From contig SWDT01000057.1 in the NCBI GenBank assembly GCA_009193035.1, positions 1-64,000 of the forward strand: DNA of 64,000 nucleotides. The letters run 5' to 3'. Shown in pieces: positions 33,741 through 45,690 of the stretch. Both the position numbers and the translations under genes were made by a program. Below the pieces are notes generated by a model. It was not told the DNA's origin and searched no databases. It saw only the letters and a program-made list of their open reading frames with translations. The first letter of the stretch is position 1. Every line of letters starts with the position of its first letter. This stretch comes from Halicephalobus mephisto. Lineage: Eukaryota > Nematoda > Chromadorea > Rhabditida > Panagrolaimidae.

Positions 33741-36700
33741 CTAAAACTCCAAATCCCATCCGGATTCATCGACTCCTGTTGCAAAATTATCAAAAGACGG
33801 ATATCTATCGAAATTCTGAGTATCTGCAGAATGTAAGACCTTCGGCTTGATAGGTGGACGCATTGAATGGTTTCTAAATCCGACAAAATCAAAATTCTGG
33901 AACCATGGATCTCTTCTTGCATCTTCGATCCTTCCATATCCAAGACGCTGAGTTGGTTCTTTCCGACAAAATTTACATATCAGTGATTTTGCATTATCTG
34001 AGAAATACTTCGGCCAGGCTAGTGACTGAATACCTTTTAGAATTGAATTATAAGTGTACATCGGATCGGTACTTGCAAATGGAGGTCTGAAAAACGACAT
34101 ATTATACAAAAATAAGACATGAACATATTTATAAAATTCTCTAGTTATAGGTTTCTGGAATCTTAGAATCTTTGATTTCAGATGAATTTAAAAACTTCTG
34201 AGATTCTAGGAAGTTTTAGAAATTTATACAAAATTCTAGCAACTTCTAAAATTATTTATAAAATTTTAAAAACTTCTAGAGGTCCTCACGAGGCTGTAGA
34301 ATGTTCTTAAAATTCTAAACTTTTAAAATTCCCAAAATTTCAAAATTCTAACAACTTCCAAAAACCCATGTATAAATATAAAACTTACGATCCAGAAATT
34401 AATTCATACATGAATATCCCTAAAGCCCACAGATCCACCGCAATTCCTTGGCCTTTGTTAAGTATAACTTCCGGAGCTACATATTCTGCTGTTCCACAGA
34501 AGGTGAAAGTTCTTCCACTTTCCGTTTTCAGACACTTTGCAAAACCGAAATCAGCTAATTTAGGAATTCCATTTTTGTCCAATAACATATTTTCCGGTTT
34601 CAAATCACGATAAACAATAAAATGACGATGAAGATAATCAAAAGCTTCTAATGCCGCTGCACAGTAAAATCTGGCGGTTTGTTCGTCAAATCTGCCCCAA
34701 CTTCTGAGCATCGTCCAAACTTCGCCTCCAGGACAGTATTCCATCAGCATGTACAGACGTTCACTGTCTCGAAACGATCTATACAGCCGAATAATGAAAT
34801 CATTTCTGCATCCCATTAGAATATTTCTTTCGTTCAAAACGTGTTCTTGTTGGTTCATTTCCTTTATGTGAGCTTTGTTGAGGATTTTCAAAGCATAAAC
34901 CTTCTCAGTATTTACATGTTTCACCAAATTGACACGTCCAAATCCACCAACGCCAATAGTTGAAATCGTCTTCAAATCACATAGTTCGATTTGTGAAAGA
35001 TCATCACCACTGAAATTAATACATTTAAAAACATTACAACCAGGCATAAATCTCACAAAATTGGTTCAACTAACTTAAGTTGTGTACCATTTCCTTTGGG
35101 AAGGACCAAGGCCAGACCCATGATCGTTTTCTATTATTTTGTATTTACGAAATTTAACGAAAAACAAAACTGTATTTTTTAGACTAATTTTTGCGGGGAT
35201 TTGTCGCTGAATAAAATAAACACCCAGTTTATATCTTTTAGGCAAAAACACCACTAGTTTGATGATGCCCAATAAAATAAAACCACCATTCAAGCCCAGA
35301 ACCTATTACTTCCAAACCGTACTTTGTTCTTTTTTGAAAAAATTAACGCCCATCTCATATCAATTGACATTGATGTGTGTGCGTAGTCGTGAAAGATAGT
35401 CTTATTCGTTAATAAACAACTAAATATAAACAATAGTAGTAATAGTACAACACATCCACAATTTCTTTTAAAACCATATCCATATATCAAGTATCGATTA
35501 ATGGCAGTAATATGTGCAAAAAAACACTTATGTAAAGTTTTCCGCGTTGAGATAATGCAAAAAAAAGGTAGACAAAAACAATGAATATATGAAAACAAAA
35601 AAACAATGAAGGAGTCGTTTTCTGAATAGAGTAGCGTCATTAGTCAATTTGTAGTTTTTCACACAGAAGATGAGTAGGTAAAAGCAATTAACATATCAAT
35701 AACATATGAAAATAAAAATAAAAACAAAAATATCGAGAAAAACAACAACAATTACAACGACAATACAAAAAACAAGGAGCTGTTCTCCAAGTACAGTATG
35801 CCAATTAACCAATACGCAGGATTTTTCGCGTTGGGACCGTAATTTTCGAGTTAATTTCTTTTCACCAAATTGTTTGATCCTAAATTTTCTGATTTTTCTA
35901 CATTAATCGATATGTACTTTTGCAAGTTGGTTTTTTTCCTGTATAAATAATTTAACCTATTCTAAGCGCATCGTTTTTCGTTTCTATCATGATGCACGTG
36001 CTTGTTTATGTTGATAACGAACATAATGCTTTTTTTCGAGTTTATATTTTGATCCAGTTCTCATGACTTTTGTCTAGAATTTAAGTCAATCATCAGAATA
36101 TCACGTGAACATCATTTGTCAATCAACTAAGAACCAAAAAGCAAAATCACCGACGAAAGAACTGAGTGTCCAGTCCTCGAATAAACACTCATCTTCATCT
36201 TTTAAAGGAGCAACAATCGCAAGACTAATATTCCCAGAAAGTTAAACAGCTGATGAACAAAATCTGCTGTCTAGTTACTAAAGTGTATATTTTCTCAAAA
36301 ACCGGCTTAAATTTTTGCAGTTCTTCGGTGCAAACTTAAATTTTTATCCAGTACTCCAGACTGATAACCAACTGTCTCATCAATGACAGCAATAAACCGT
36401 GAGAGACAATGTTCCACCCATAAGATTTAAGAGGTCACGTAAGATACCTCGTGTTCGTTCCGGGTGCAAAATCGAGCACACTGATCTTGGATGATGAATG
36501 ATGGGATCAAAAAACTTTCGAATTTAAAAAAACCAAGCATATATCACTGCCCACCTCATTTAACAGTTATTCCGAAAATAAATTTAAAAATAAAACTTAA
36601 TTTTCAAACTAAACCCAAAAAATAAAGATATTTTTTAAAATAAAAATTAATTTTTCGAATAAATTTAAAAAAATAAATTAATTTTTCGAATAAATTAAAT

Positions 36701-39700
36701 AAAATTTACTTTTTTGAATAATTTTAAAAATAAAAATTTACTTTTTTTAATAAATTTTAAAAATAAATTAATTTTTCGAATAAATTTAAAATTCATTCTT
36801 TGAGTTTAAAAATAACAATCCCTTTTTAAAATAACTTTAAAAATCGATATATTGCAATAGACACCTGTTATTACGATTTTTCCTGTTTTAATATGATAGT
36901 CACGAGTAAATCCCTCGAGTCCAAAGAACGATCACAAAGATACACACTAGGTCATCGCGATCTGTTTTTTCCGACAAAAATGGTACACAACCCATTACCA
37001 CAGCTGTCTGTTTTCGAACTTTCGAATCGAATTCGGGTCGGTTTTGGACTAACCCAAGTTCAAAAACCGACAAAATCAATTTAAAACTTAAGCATTCAAT
37101 TAGAATTTGGACTTTTTAAACTCTGAATTCGAATTAATTCAAAATTAACCAAAATTGGAATTGACTTTTGATTCGAATTTTTCAATTTTAAAATCAAATA
37201 AATTTAATTTCAGGACTTTTAAAAATTCAAACTCGAATTTTTAATCTTAAGTTGATTTTTTAATTTTCGAACTCAAATTAATTCAAAATTAACTAAAATT
37301 GGAACCGATTTTTGATTCGAATTTTTCAATTTTAAAATCAAATAAATTTAATTTCAGTTGGGATTTTTAAAATTCCAAACTCGAATTTTTAAAATTTAAA
37401 TTGATTTTTCAATTTTTGAATTTAACCAATTCAGTTTCAACCAAGATTTTTAAAATTCCAAACTCGAATTTTTAAAATTTAAATTGATTTTTTGATTTTC
37501 GAATTATTTTTAAAAATGCTTCAAATTCGATCCAAAGTTCGAAATTCGACATCTTTGATTATTATTAAAAAATTAAAACTGACCTTTTTTGTGGCAAAGT
37601 TGCGTCTTCAATTAACGTTGTATGTTCTAATTGACGACATATTTGATCAACAAGCATTGTGTATAAATGGCAACCGTCGACAGAATCGACAATAAATCTT
37701 TCGTTTGGCCTAAAATAAACAAATAATTACACACAACAATAAATATAAAATAAAATAAATATAAATGTAAAATAAAATAAAATAAAAATAAAAATAAATA
37801 AACATACTGTAAGAAAAAATTTCTTTTAAAAAAAACAAAATTTTTACGCAAAAATTAACTAAATTGATATGACAAAATATTTCAGACAAATTGCGAATTT
37901 TAGTTTAATTTTGTAATTTTTATAAATGTTAATCGAAGTGCCAGAATATTGAGCGAAATTTGTAGATTTTATTTCGAAATATTTATAAATCTAAAAATCT
38001 CAACCGAGCTGCCAGAATATTACGCGCAACTTACATATTTCAAAATATCTATAAATGTTAATCGAAGTGCCAGAATATTGCGCGCAAATTGCATATTTTA
38101 TTTCGAAATATTTATAAATCTAAAAATCTCAACCGAGCTGCCAGAATATTGCGCGCGACCTGCTGATTTCGACATTGATGTTGACCTCTTTATAGACTTC
38201 GGAACAGACAAATTTACAAATAAGATTAAATTATAAAAAAAATCAAAGTTAATTCGAAAAATCAAAGAACATTCAAAAGTAAAATTTTAATGGAATCAAA
38301 CTAAAATCAAAATTATTTTAAAATTAATCGTAAAAAAATTTTTTAAATTCAAATTTATTTTAAAAATTTTTTGATTTAAGTATATTGTAGGTCATTTATT
38401 TCGAAATAATAGCTCATTTTTAAATGAACTAAAATAATTAAAAATAATGTGAATTTTAAGAGATTAAAAATGTGACGATTGCTCACAACGATCCCTCCTC
38501 CGTGTCGGCCACGCCTACCCCAACCAACGTACATCGACTAAGTGCCCAATCAGCTTTCTTGAGAAAAATCAGACTAAAAATTTCAGACAAACTATCGTGA
38601 GAAAATCATTAATATAATAAAGAAAATTCAAAAATTGTCTAAATAAAAAATTTCAAAATTTTTCAATCAAGACCAAAAAAGTACAAAATTTAATGTTTTT
38701 TAATTTCTTAGAAATTAAATAAAAATTAACGGGGAAAAATTGAATAAAAATCTAAATTTATAAAATTTAAATTTAAAAAACTGAATAAAAATTTTAATTT
38801 AATTAAAATTAATAAAAAAATTGAATAAAAATCGAAATTTAAATTAATAAAGATTTTAATTTGAATAAAATTAATAAGAAAGTTGAATAAAAATCGAAAT
38901 TTAAATTAATAAAAATTTTAATTTCAATAAAATTAATGAAAAATTGAGTAAAAATCGGAATTTAAATTAATAAAGATTTTAATTTAAATAAAATTAATAA
39001 GAAAGTTGAGTAAAACTCGAAATTTAAATTAATAAAAATTTTAATTTGAATAAAATTAATAATAACTAACCTTAGGCAACCGTGACGACGTGGGGAGGCG
39101 GTTTGAGAAGCGGTACTCGGTGATATGGACGCACCGTGGAGGGCTTGAATCATTTCTTGTATTCTATTTGTGTCACCGAATATGTCACCAGCTTGCAACT
39201 TGTGAATTTCGGGGGCTGAACCAAATTGGGACGCTCGATAAACGACAACCTGAAATTTTAAATATCAACTACATGTGAAAAGTTGACATCTTGATCTTTT
39301 GATCTAGTATGACCATGTGACTAACTAGGTCAAGAAGAATAAACAAAAAGATCAAATATCATACATGTCTGAGAAAATCATTTATAAAATTATAAAAAAT
39401 AAAAAATTCATATAAAAAATAAAAACATTTATATAAAAATTTAAAATTTATATAAAAAATAAAAACATTTATATAAAAATTTAAAATTTATATAAAAAAT
39501 TAAAAAATTTATATAAAAAATTAAAAAATTTATATAAAAAATTAAAAAATTTATATAAAAAATAAAAAAATTTATGTAAAAAATAAAAAACCCATATAAA
39601 AACTAAAAATTCATATAAAAAATTTAAAAAATCATATATAAAACATGTGAAATTTTTATATTTTTCACAATTTTATGTTTTTTTACAAAGTTTTACAAAA

Positions 39701-42700
39701 TTATAAAAACTAAAAAATTCATGTGAAAAAAATTATAAAAAATTAAAGAAATTTCACATAAAAAGACGAGTTTTTTAATGAAATGATGCAACTGAAGACA
39801 AGTTTTATATGAAACCATGAAAAATAAAATTGATTTCATGTAAAAACATGAAAAAAATTTAATTTATATAGAAAATAAGAAAAATTTTTTCTAAAATCAT
39901 GAAAAATAAGAAAAATTTTCTCTAAAATCACGGAAATAGGATTAATTTTTTCTAAAAACACGAAAAATAAGACAAATTTTCTCTAAAAACATAAAAAATA
40001 AGAAAAATTTTCTCTAAAAACATGAAAAATAAGAAAAATTTTCTCTAAAAACATAAAAAATAAGAAAAATTTTCTCTAAAAACATAAAAAATAAGAAAAA
40101 TTTTCTCTAAAAACATAAAAAATAAGAAAAATTTTCTCTAAAATCACGAAAATATGATTAGTTTTATACAGACAACGAAAAAATAAATTTTACATAATAA
40201 AAAAAGATAAAAGGGGTCCAGTAATCGAGCTTGACGGAACTTTCCAAATCCGCAGATATCCGGAAGTTTTGGTAAAAAGCTAGATGTGGCGAAGACGGGC
40301 TTGCCACTGACCCCTAGGGCTAACTATGGTCTTTACGGGTCCGCTGGGATCAGCAGCACTCGGACTCGCCCTATCTTCCCCATTGAATGTGTCCCAATTT
40401 CGCCACAAGATCCCCCGAGGAGGTGGGGTAACTTTACAACCTTGGGTTTGGGCCGGCCGGGATTCGAACCTGCGCTCCGATCCGTGGTGTTTTGCGTCCG
40501 CCGGCTTATTTTACATAATATCACGGGAAAATTTGGCGTACTTTGTCCTGTGATCTTTGACCACGACAGACGCTAAGCTTACATGACAATTTCGAAACAA
40601 AAATCAGGGACAAATGACTGAGGAAAAATTACAAAATAACAGGTTTTAAAAATATTTTAAAATTGTTCAATTTTTAGTTTCATAAATATCCTTAATTGAA
40701 CCGTTTAGACACGCGGATGTCAACAATTCGTCAAAAATCAGAAGAAAAACAACTTTGAAATTTCGTGAAATTCACAAGTCACTTATCTCGGGGATGATTT
40801 CATACAAAAATAAAAATTTTTGTATTTTTTGGATTTGAACAATGCTGAGTTGGGAAAATTTTGATCAAAGCGCACTCAATCTAGAAAGTACGGTCCTGAA
40901 ACGAAAACCCTGAGAGATTAATTGGCCGGCATACTGTCGGTCGGAAGAACGCTCAATGCGGCCGCACAACACTTGCTCCCTAGTGACGCTTGCTCCCTAG
41001 CGATATTTGCTCCCTAGTGACGCTTGCTCCCTGGCGATACTTGCTCCCTGCTTTCTTCAGTTCTCACTGATTTCGAAATTCTTTTTTTTAAATTACTTTT
41101 GCTTACTTCATTAGAATATTAAGTTAATCTAATTATTAAGAAATTAATATAAAAACAAAATAAATGAGGTAAATCTCGTGAAATAGAGGGGAACTGTCAT
41201 GCAGCTCTCAACATCGGTCGCCTCGTTCTTGTCACCATCACTATTTTATTACTTTATTATCGTTGTTACCTTATTACTACTATTTCGTTACTATTATTTT
41301 ACTATCTCACTGTTACTATTACTCTGTTATTTTAATTTTCCGTTCTTTTTTATATATCAAACCCTCCTATATATTCCCACCTTCCGCACGATCCCCAAGT
41401 GAAAACCTCTGCATTGCAATCACCTAATCTTTGTCTATTAAAGTAATTGAATATCGTTTACGTTATTGATTATTGTTTTTATACATTATTGATATACCAA
41501 CTAATCCTAGTGTCCTCCTTATCTTTTACGCAATCCCAGAACAAAAATCTACACTCTGATCGCCTGGTCTTTGTCTATTAAAATAATTGAAAGTATCGTG
41601 TACATTATTGATTGTTGTTTTTACACATTGATATATCAAATAATCCTGATATCCCCCATTTTCCACGCGAAGCTTACAGATCCCACAATGTAAAGTAATG
41701 GTAGTAAATTCCTCTTTAAACGACGTAAGATCTAAATACTGAGCATTAATATATGATCAAATATTTCCTCACTTTGTGCACTATTTCTACTTTAATCAGA
41801 CTGTTTCGAAAAAATAGTATTTTTAGGTTGTTTGTTTTCGTCAATTTTAATTTGAGAAACTGGGCTCTTGATCGTGAGCATCTGCATATGGTGGGAAAAT
41901 TCGAAACTAGTTGGTTTATGCATTATTTACGACCGAATATAGGTTCTTGAAGTGTTGACTCGACTGATTTTGATTACTTTTGTCGAAATTTACGTGGCGA
42001 AGAATAACCTTGCAAGGAATCGTCTTTATTATCCCTGATATAAGGCGATGGTAATAGATATGGTGGACATGCTGCGGACACTGAACATTGAGCATAGAAC
42101 ACAGCACATTGCTAAGCTTGCAGTTCTGTGGAGACAGAGACAAGGTACAAAGTGGCAAATCGCTTAAATCGTGATAAAAACGAAGAGGAATTAAGATAGG
42201 CTAAAATAAGAAACAGCAAGACACGTGAATTCACATACAGGGATACTGAACCTTTATTGGGAGAAAATGATATATTAGTGTCAGTCACGATTAATGGACA
42301 AAGTGTGAGAACAGTAAAAACAAGATCAAAGTACGTGAATGCATCAATGAAAAAACAGGAAACTGAGGAGAATCAAAGCATTGTAAAGAATGGAAAAAAC
42401 ATGAAATTGTTTAGTCACGGATTTCAAGAATTTTCAGGGATTTATAAAATTAAAGTCACATTGCAGAAATAAAAATGAAAATTTCAGAGTTTTTAGAGTT
42501 TCTGGAACTTCGAAGGAAAGGAAAAAAGGGCGAGTTGATTTCGTAATAAGTTGCCAAATTTTCCTTTTTTACCTTTTTTTGCAATTTTTACTTTTTGCGC
42601 GGAAAATTCAGAAATTTTGCAAAATTGTCACTTATGATTTTTTAATAAAACTTACATTTCCTTTTGCAATGAGGAAAATCCGGCCAACGAGCTGATTACC

Positions 42701-45198
42701 GGTCAATTCTGTCCGATATTTCCAAATTTCGTCGGTGGAAAGATCAGCAATAAGATGTAGACAATTATCCGGAAATTTCGTAAATTGTCTAGCTCTAAAA
42801 TTAATTATTTATGTAAATAGTAATTTAATGACGTCATTAAGACAATATTGGTCGGAATTTAAACGTTTAAAAAATTCAGACAAATTGGCGCTACCAGTTA
42901 AGTCGTTTAGTCAATAAAATTCCTGAGGAAAATCCGGTTCGTATTTTCGAAGTTAAAAATCAAAACTCAAAATTAAATTTCGGATTTTTCAAGTTAGGAC
43001 ACAATTGGCGGGATTTTCAAAATTAAAAATTTAAATTTAAAATTTTCAAAATTAAAACTTAATTTTTTTAAAAACTTTAAAATTAAAAAAAAATAAAAAT
43101 TCTAAAATTTTAATTTTAAAATTCAAAATTTTTGACTTTTTTAAAATTCTTGAAATTTCTGGAATTTTAAAATTTTATGATTTTTTTAGAATTTTGGAAT
43201 TTTTTTGATTTTCTTGATTTTTGAAAATTTTTTGAGTTTTTTGAATTTTTTTAGAATTTTTTGTTTAAAATCACCTTTTTAAAATTGAAAAAATTGCATT
43301 ATGTTTGGATTTAGCAGCATTGACGTTGATGGAATGGAAGATTTTTCGTTCAATAGCCCACACTCGGCAAAAAGTCAATGCTAAATTTTTTCATTTATTT
43401 TATTTTTTTAAAATAGAAAATTTCACCCTTGACAGAAGCAGTTCGTTCACAATGGTAGAGAATGGCCAGTTCCCCGAAGACACAGGGGGCTTCCATGACT
43501 CGGATGAACTGGTTATCCTTGGAGACTTGTACTCGACCTTCTGAAACAAATTTTTTATTTTCTGTTTTTAGAAATTATTTTCAGTAAAATTGCAAATTTC
43601 GAAATATTGAAACTTCATAAAAACTCCAAGAAACGAACATAGGGTTAGGTACCCCATATACCTGTCAGGACGGGGACTAAACTAAAAAGAGGACCTGAAG
43701 AGATAGCCTGAATATCAGGGACCCTGAAATACTGTAGAAAATGAGTGAAATTCTCAGAGGTATTGTGTTGAAACTTATGTAGATATTGGGACTGAAACTA
43801 GATCAGAAAGAGAGAACCTGAAGGGATAGCCTGAATATCAGGGACTGTGAGATATTGTAGAACAGAAATGAGACCCTTGGTTGTTGTGTGTTGAAACTTA
43901 TGTAGATATTGGGACAGAAACTAGACCAAAAAGAAACCATCCAAAGAGATAGCCTGAATATCAGGGACTGTGGAATATTGTAGAACAGAAATGAGACGAT
44001 CTGTTATCTTGTATGAGTATGAGATATATGATATTCGTCTGGGCCTTATTGCTGAATAAAGATTAATATCGAGGCAGAAACTGCATTAAAAAGAGACCAC
44101 TTAAAGGAGTAGTCTGAATATCAGGAGATGTAAAATACTATAGAACAGAAATAAGATTTTCGGTTTTTTGTCACAGAAAATATAAATTATATCTGTTTTA
44201 TTGTTTTAGTAAAGATTATTATCACCATACTTCTGTCCTCTGTCTTGACAATACCGTAATCTAGAAGGTTCCAGATCCATCTAAGAAGAAAATAATTCCA
44301 AAAAATTAATTATGAATTTATTTAAAATTACGAAATAACGCAAAATCGGAATTTTAGGCTACTTTAATTTTTCTAAAAATTCTTAAAAATTTTGTTCGAA
44401 ACAATTTCGAAAAATATAAATGTTAAATTTCACATTTTTTGGTCTTGACTGGAAAGTTCCAAACTTTCGTGTCGGGACTATTTCTTTAAAAACTTTTTAA
44501 TTGTTAAAATATTCTGATTATAACTAGATTTTTGAAGATTTCCAAAAAAACTAAATTTTGCACTTTTTGGATCCTGACTGGAGAATTTCCGTAGAGATTA
44601 TTTAATAAAAAAGTTGATTTTTTTATTTTTGAAATAATGATATCTTGACTCGCCTTCGAGAACGAACAATTGAGATCCATGTTCTCCTTGACGGATAATT
44701 GTGGATTCTGCGGGGGCCTCGAGAGGATACATGGACTGAATTATGTCGTCGATTTGACTCTGTTCCAATTGACACAGGAATTCGTTGACCAAGAAGGCCG
44801 ATTCTATGACGTCTCTGGTCCTGGAACGACGAAATTCCGATTAGCATTTAGATAGATTTTTAAATTTAAACTAAAAAAAATAAATATCTTTAAAAGTAAA
44901 ATTTTCAAAATTCAAATTAAAAAAAATAAATGTTTTTAAAAATAAAATTTTTAAAATTTAATTTTTTAAAAATAACTTTTCTCAAAAATAATGTTATTTA
45001 CTTTTGATTTTTGTGGATTACTTTACTTCTGGATGCCAGAGAATCCGTTTCTGCAGATACTGCAATTTTTCTGGAATGGAACAAGGATCTGAATTTTTGG
45101 ATTTCCTTCTTCAAATCAGCTATGACGTCATCTCGTTTCGCAACTTCTTCCAGAAGTTCCTCTCGAGACAGAAGATTCAAGTTTTCTCTCACTTCCAT
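33741..45198 (-). CDS. cGMP-dependent protein kinase (PKG) with degenerate second cyclic-nucleotide site
   Basis: Nine exons on the minus strand: 45198-45002, 44820-44654, 43540-43427, 43380-43275, 42794-42656, 39249-39071, 37709-37584, 35009-34389, 34086-33741. All phases agree and give 664 aa. The N terminus has a leucine-rich coiled coil (residues 5-45). cNBD-A has an intact phosphate cassette ([14 protein letters not shown]). cNBD-B keeps [11 protein letters not shown] but has FGDTNRIQ in place of FGE-AL, followed by a Ser-rich insert and no RTA. The kinase domain is complete: [39 protein letters not shown]. The C terminus DESGWDLEF is PKG-type. The kinase phosphorylates Ser/Thr in response to cGMP. 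Because of site B it is less likely to be the EGL-4 orthologue than a second PKG. Intron 2 appears to use a GC donor. Confidence 0.9.
35320..35905 (+). repeat. Dispersed repeat, copy in PKG intron
   Basis: The segment ends with AGCTGTTCTCCAAGTACAGT then AATACGCAGGATTTTTCGCG. A diverged copy lies in the acyl-CoA synthetase intron at 55790-56240 (CAGCTGCTCCAAGCTACAGT, AATACGCAGGGCTTTTCGTG). No coding content. Confidence 0.55.
37925..38220 (+). repeat. Minisatellite of the GCAACCTGCAGA family, diverged
   Basis: Units contain GAGCTGCCAGAATATTGCGC then a variable ATTTCGAAATATTTATAAAT. It lies in the PKG intron and is related to the arrays at 25250-25925 and 57985-58400. Confidence 0.6.
38740..39062 (+). 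repeat. AT-rich tandem repeat of about 60 bp, five units
   Basis: The unit is built from GTTGAATAAAAATCGAAATT, TAAATTAATAAAAATTTTAA and TTTGAATAAAATTAATAA. It directly abuts the donor side of PKG exon 6. Confidence 0.7.
39395..40165 (+). repeat. Two adjacent AT-rich tandem arrays
   Basis: 39395-39640 repeats TTTATATAAAAAATTAAAAA (about 21-24 bp). 39850-40150 repeats ACATAAAAAATAAGAAAAAT followed by TTTCTCTAAAA (about 31 bp, eight or more units). Both lie in the large PKG intron. Confidence 0.75.
40215..40575 (-). mobile_element. GC-rich tRNA-derived short interspersed element, probable
   Basis: A GC-rich island in otherwise AT-rich intron DNA. The minus strand has GCGCAGGTTCGAATCCCGG, a perfect B-box, with flanking GCCGGC complementary ends, followed by a ~200-bp unique body. 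I do not find a clear A-box, so it could be 5'-damaged. Open frames inside are by-products of the high GC. Confidence 0.45.
40970..41050 (+). repeat. 17-bp tandem repeat, five units
   Basis: CTTGCTCCCTAGTGACG is repeated with variants CTTGCTCCCTAGCGATA, TTTGCTCCCTAGTGACG, CTTGCTCCCTGGCGATA and a final partial unit. The units alternate between two types. Confidence 0.85.
41051..42655. other. PKG intron sequence with simple repeats and a weak frame
   Basis: Pyrimidine-rich TTACTATTA-like runs (41230-41340), then unique AT-rich sequence. The 71-codon frame at 42257-42472 has no recognisable domain and lies antisense to the PKG transcript. Confidence 0.35.
43620..44180 (+). repeat. Tandem repeat of about 120-155 bp, four units
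   Basis: Each unit has AGATAGCCTGAATATCAGGG, then TATTGTAGAACAGAAATGAG and GTTGAAACTTATGTAGATAT. A two-unit copy in the reverse orientation lies at 52600-52790. The array is in the PKG intron. Confidence 0.75.
44442..44478. repeat. Hairpin repeat (dispersed family), PKG intron
   Basis: GTCTTGAC pairs with GTCGGGAC through two G-U type pairs. The centre GGAAAGTTCCAAACTTTCGT is the reverse-orientation form of the family. Confidence 0.6.
44650..44655 (-). other. Non-canonical GC splice donor of PKG intron 2
   Basis: In the minus strand the exon ends CTCGAAG and the intron would begin GCGAGT. Only this choice keeps the frame and yields VLEEGRVQV, the expected PKG sequence. The nearby GT choice (GGCGA|GTCAAG) shifts the frame. 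Confidence 0.65.
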
Positions 45199-45267
45199 TT
45201 CTGAATCCTGGAAATTCAAAAATCACATAATCATAAAAAAGTTAAAAGTTAAAAATAAAATAAAATA

Positions 45268-45690
45268 ATCTCGACACGAAAGTTTGGCATTTTCCACTCG
45301 GGACCAAAAAGTACATATTTTTCCGTTTTGGTATTTCAAAAAGATAATCATAGTACATTATTATAAAAATTAAAAATTAAATAAAATAGTCTCGACACGA
45401 AATCTTTGACATTTTCCACTCGAGACTAAAAAGTACAAAATTTTCCGTTTTGGTATTTCAGAAAAATGCAATCATAATACACTATTCTAAAAATAAAAAA
45501 TTCCTGCGAAACAGTCTCGACACGAAATCTTCGACATTTTCCTCTCGGGACCAGAAATAAAAAATTTAAGTATTATAAAATTTTATAAAATTTAATCACG
45601 ATTATAATATTGTAAAAATAAAAAGATAAAAATTGCTGCAAAATGGTCTTGACGTGAAAATTTAGAATTTTTCAATCAAGACCAAAAATA
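45268..45690 (+). repeat. Tandem repeat of about 120 bp carrying one hairpin per unit, four units
   Basis: Hairpins begin at 45268, 45389, 45514 and 45646. The stems are (A)TCTCGAC/CTCGGGA, GTCTCGA/TCGAGAC, GTCTCGA/TCGGGAC and GTCTTGA/TCAAGAC. Spacer phrases TTTTCCGTTTTGGTATTTCA and AATCATAATACA are also repeated. The array lies just upstream of the PKG start. Confidence 0.75.

Noticed and set aside
39395..40165. CRISPR-like array of regularly spaced repeats
   Set aside because: The units are contiguous AT-rich tandem repeats with no unique spacers, in a eukaryotic intron.
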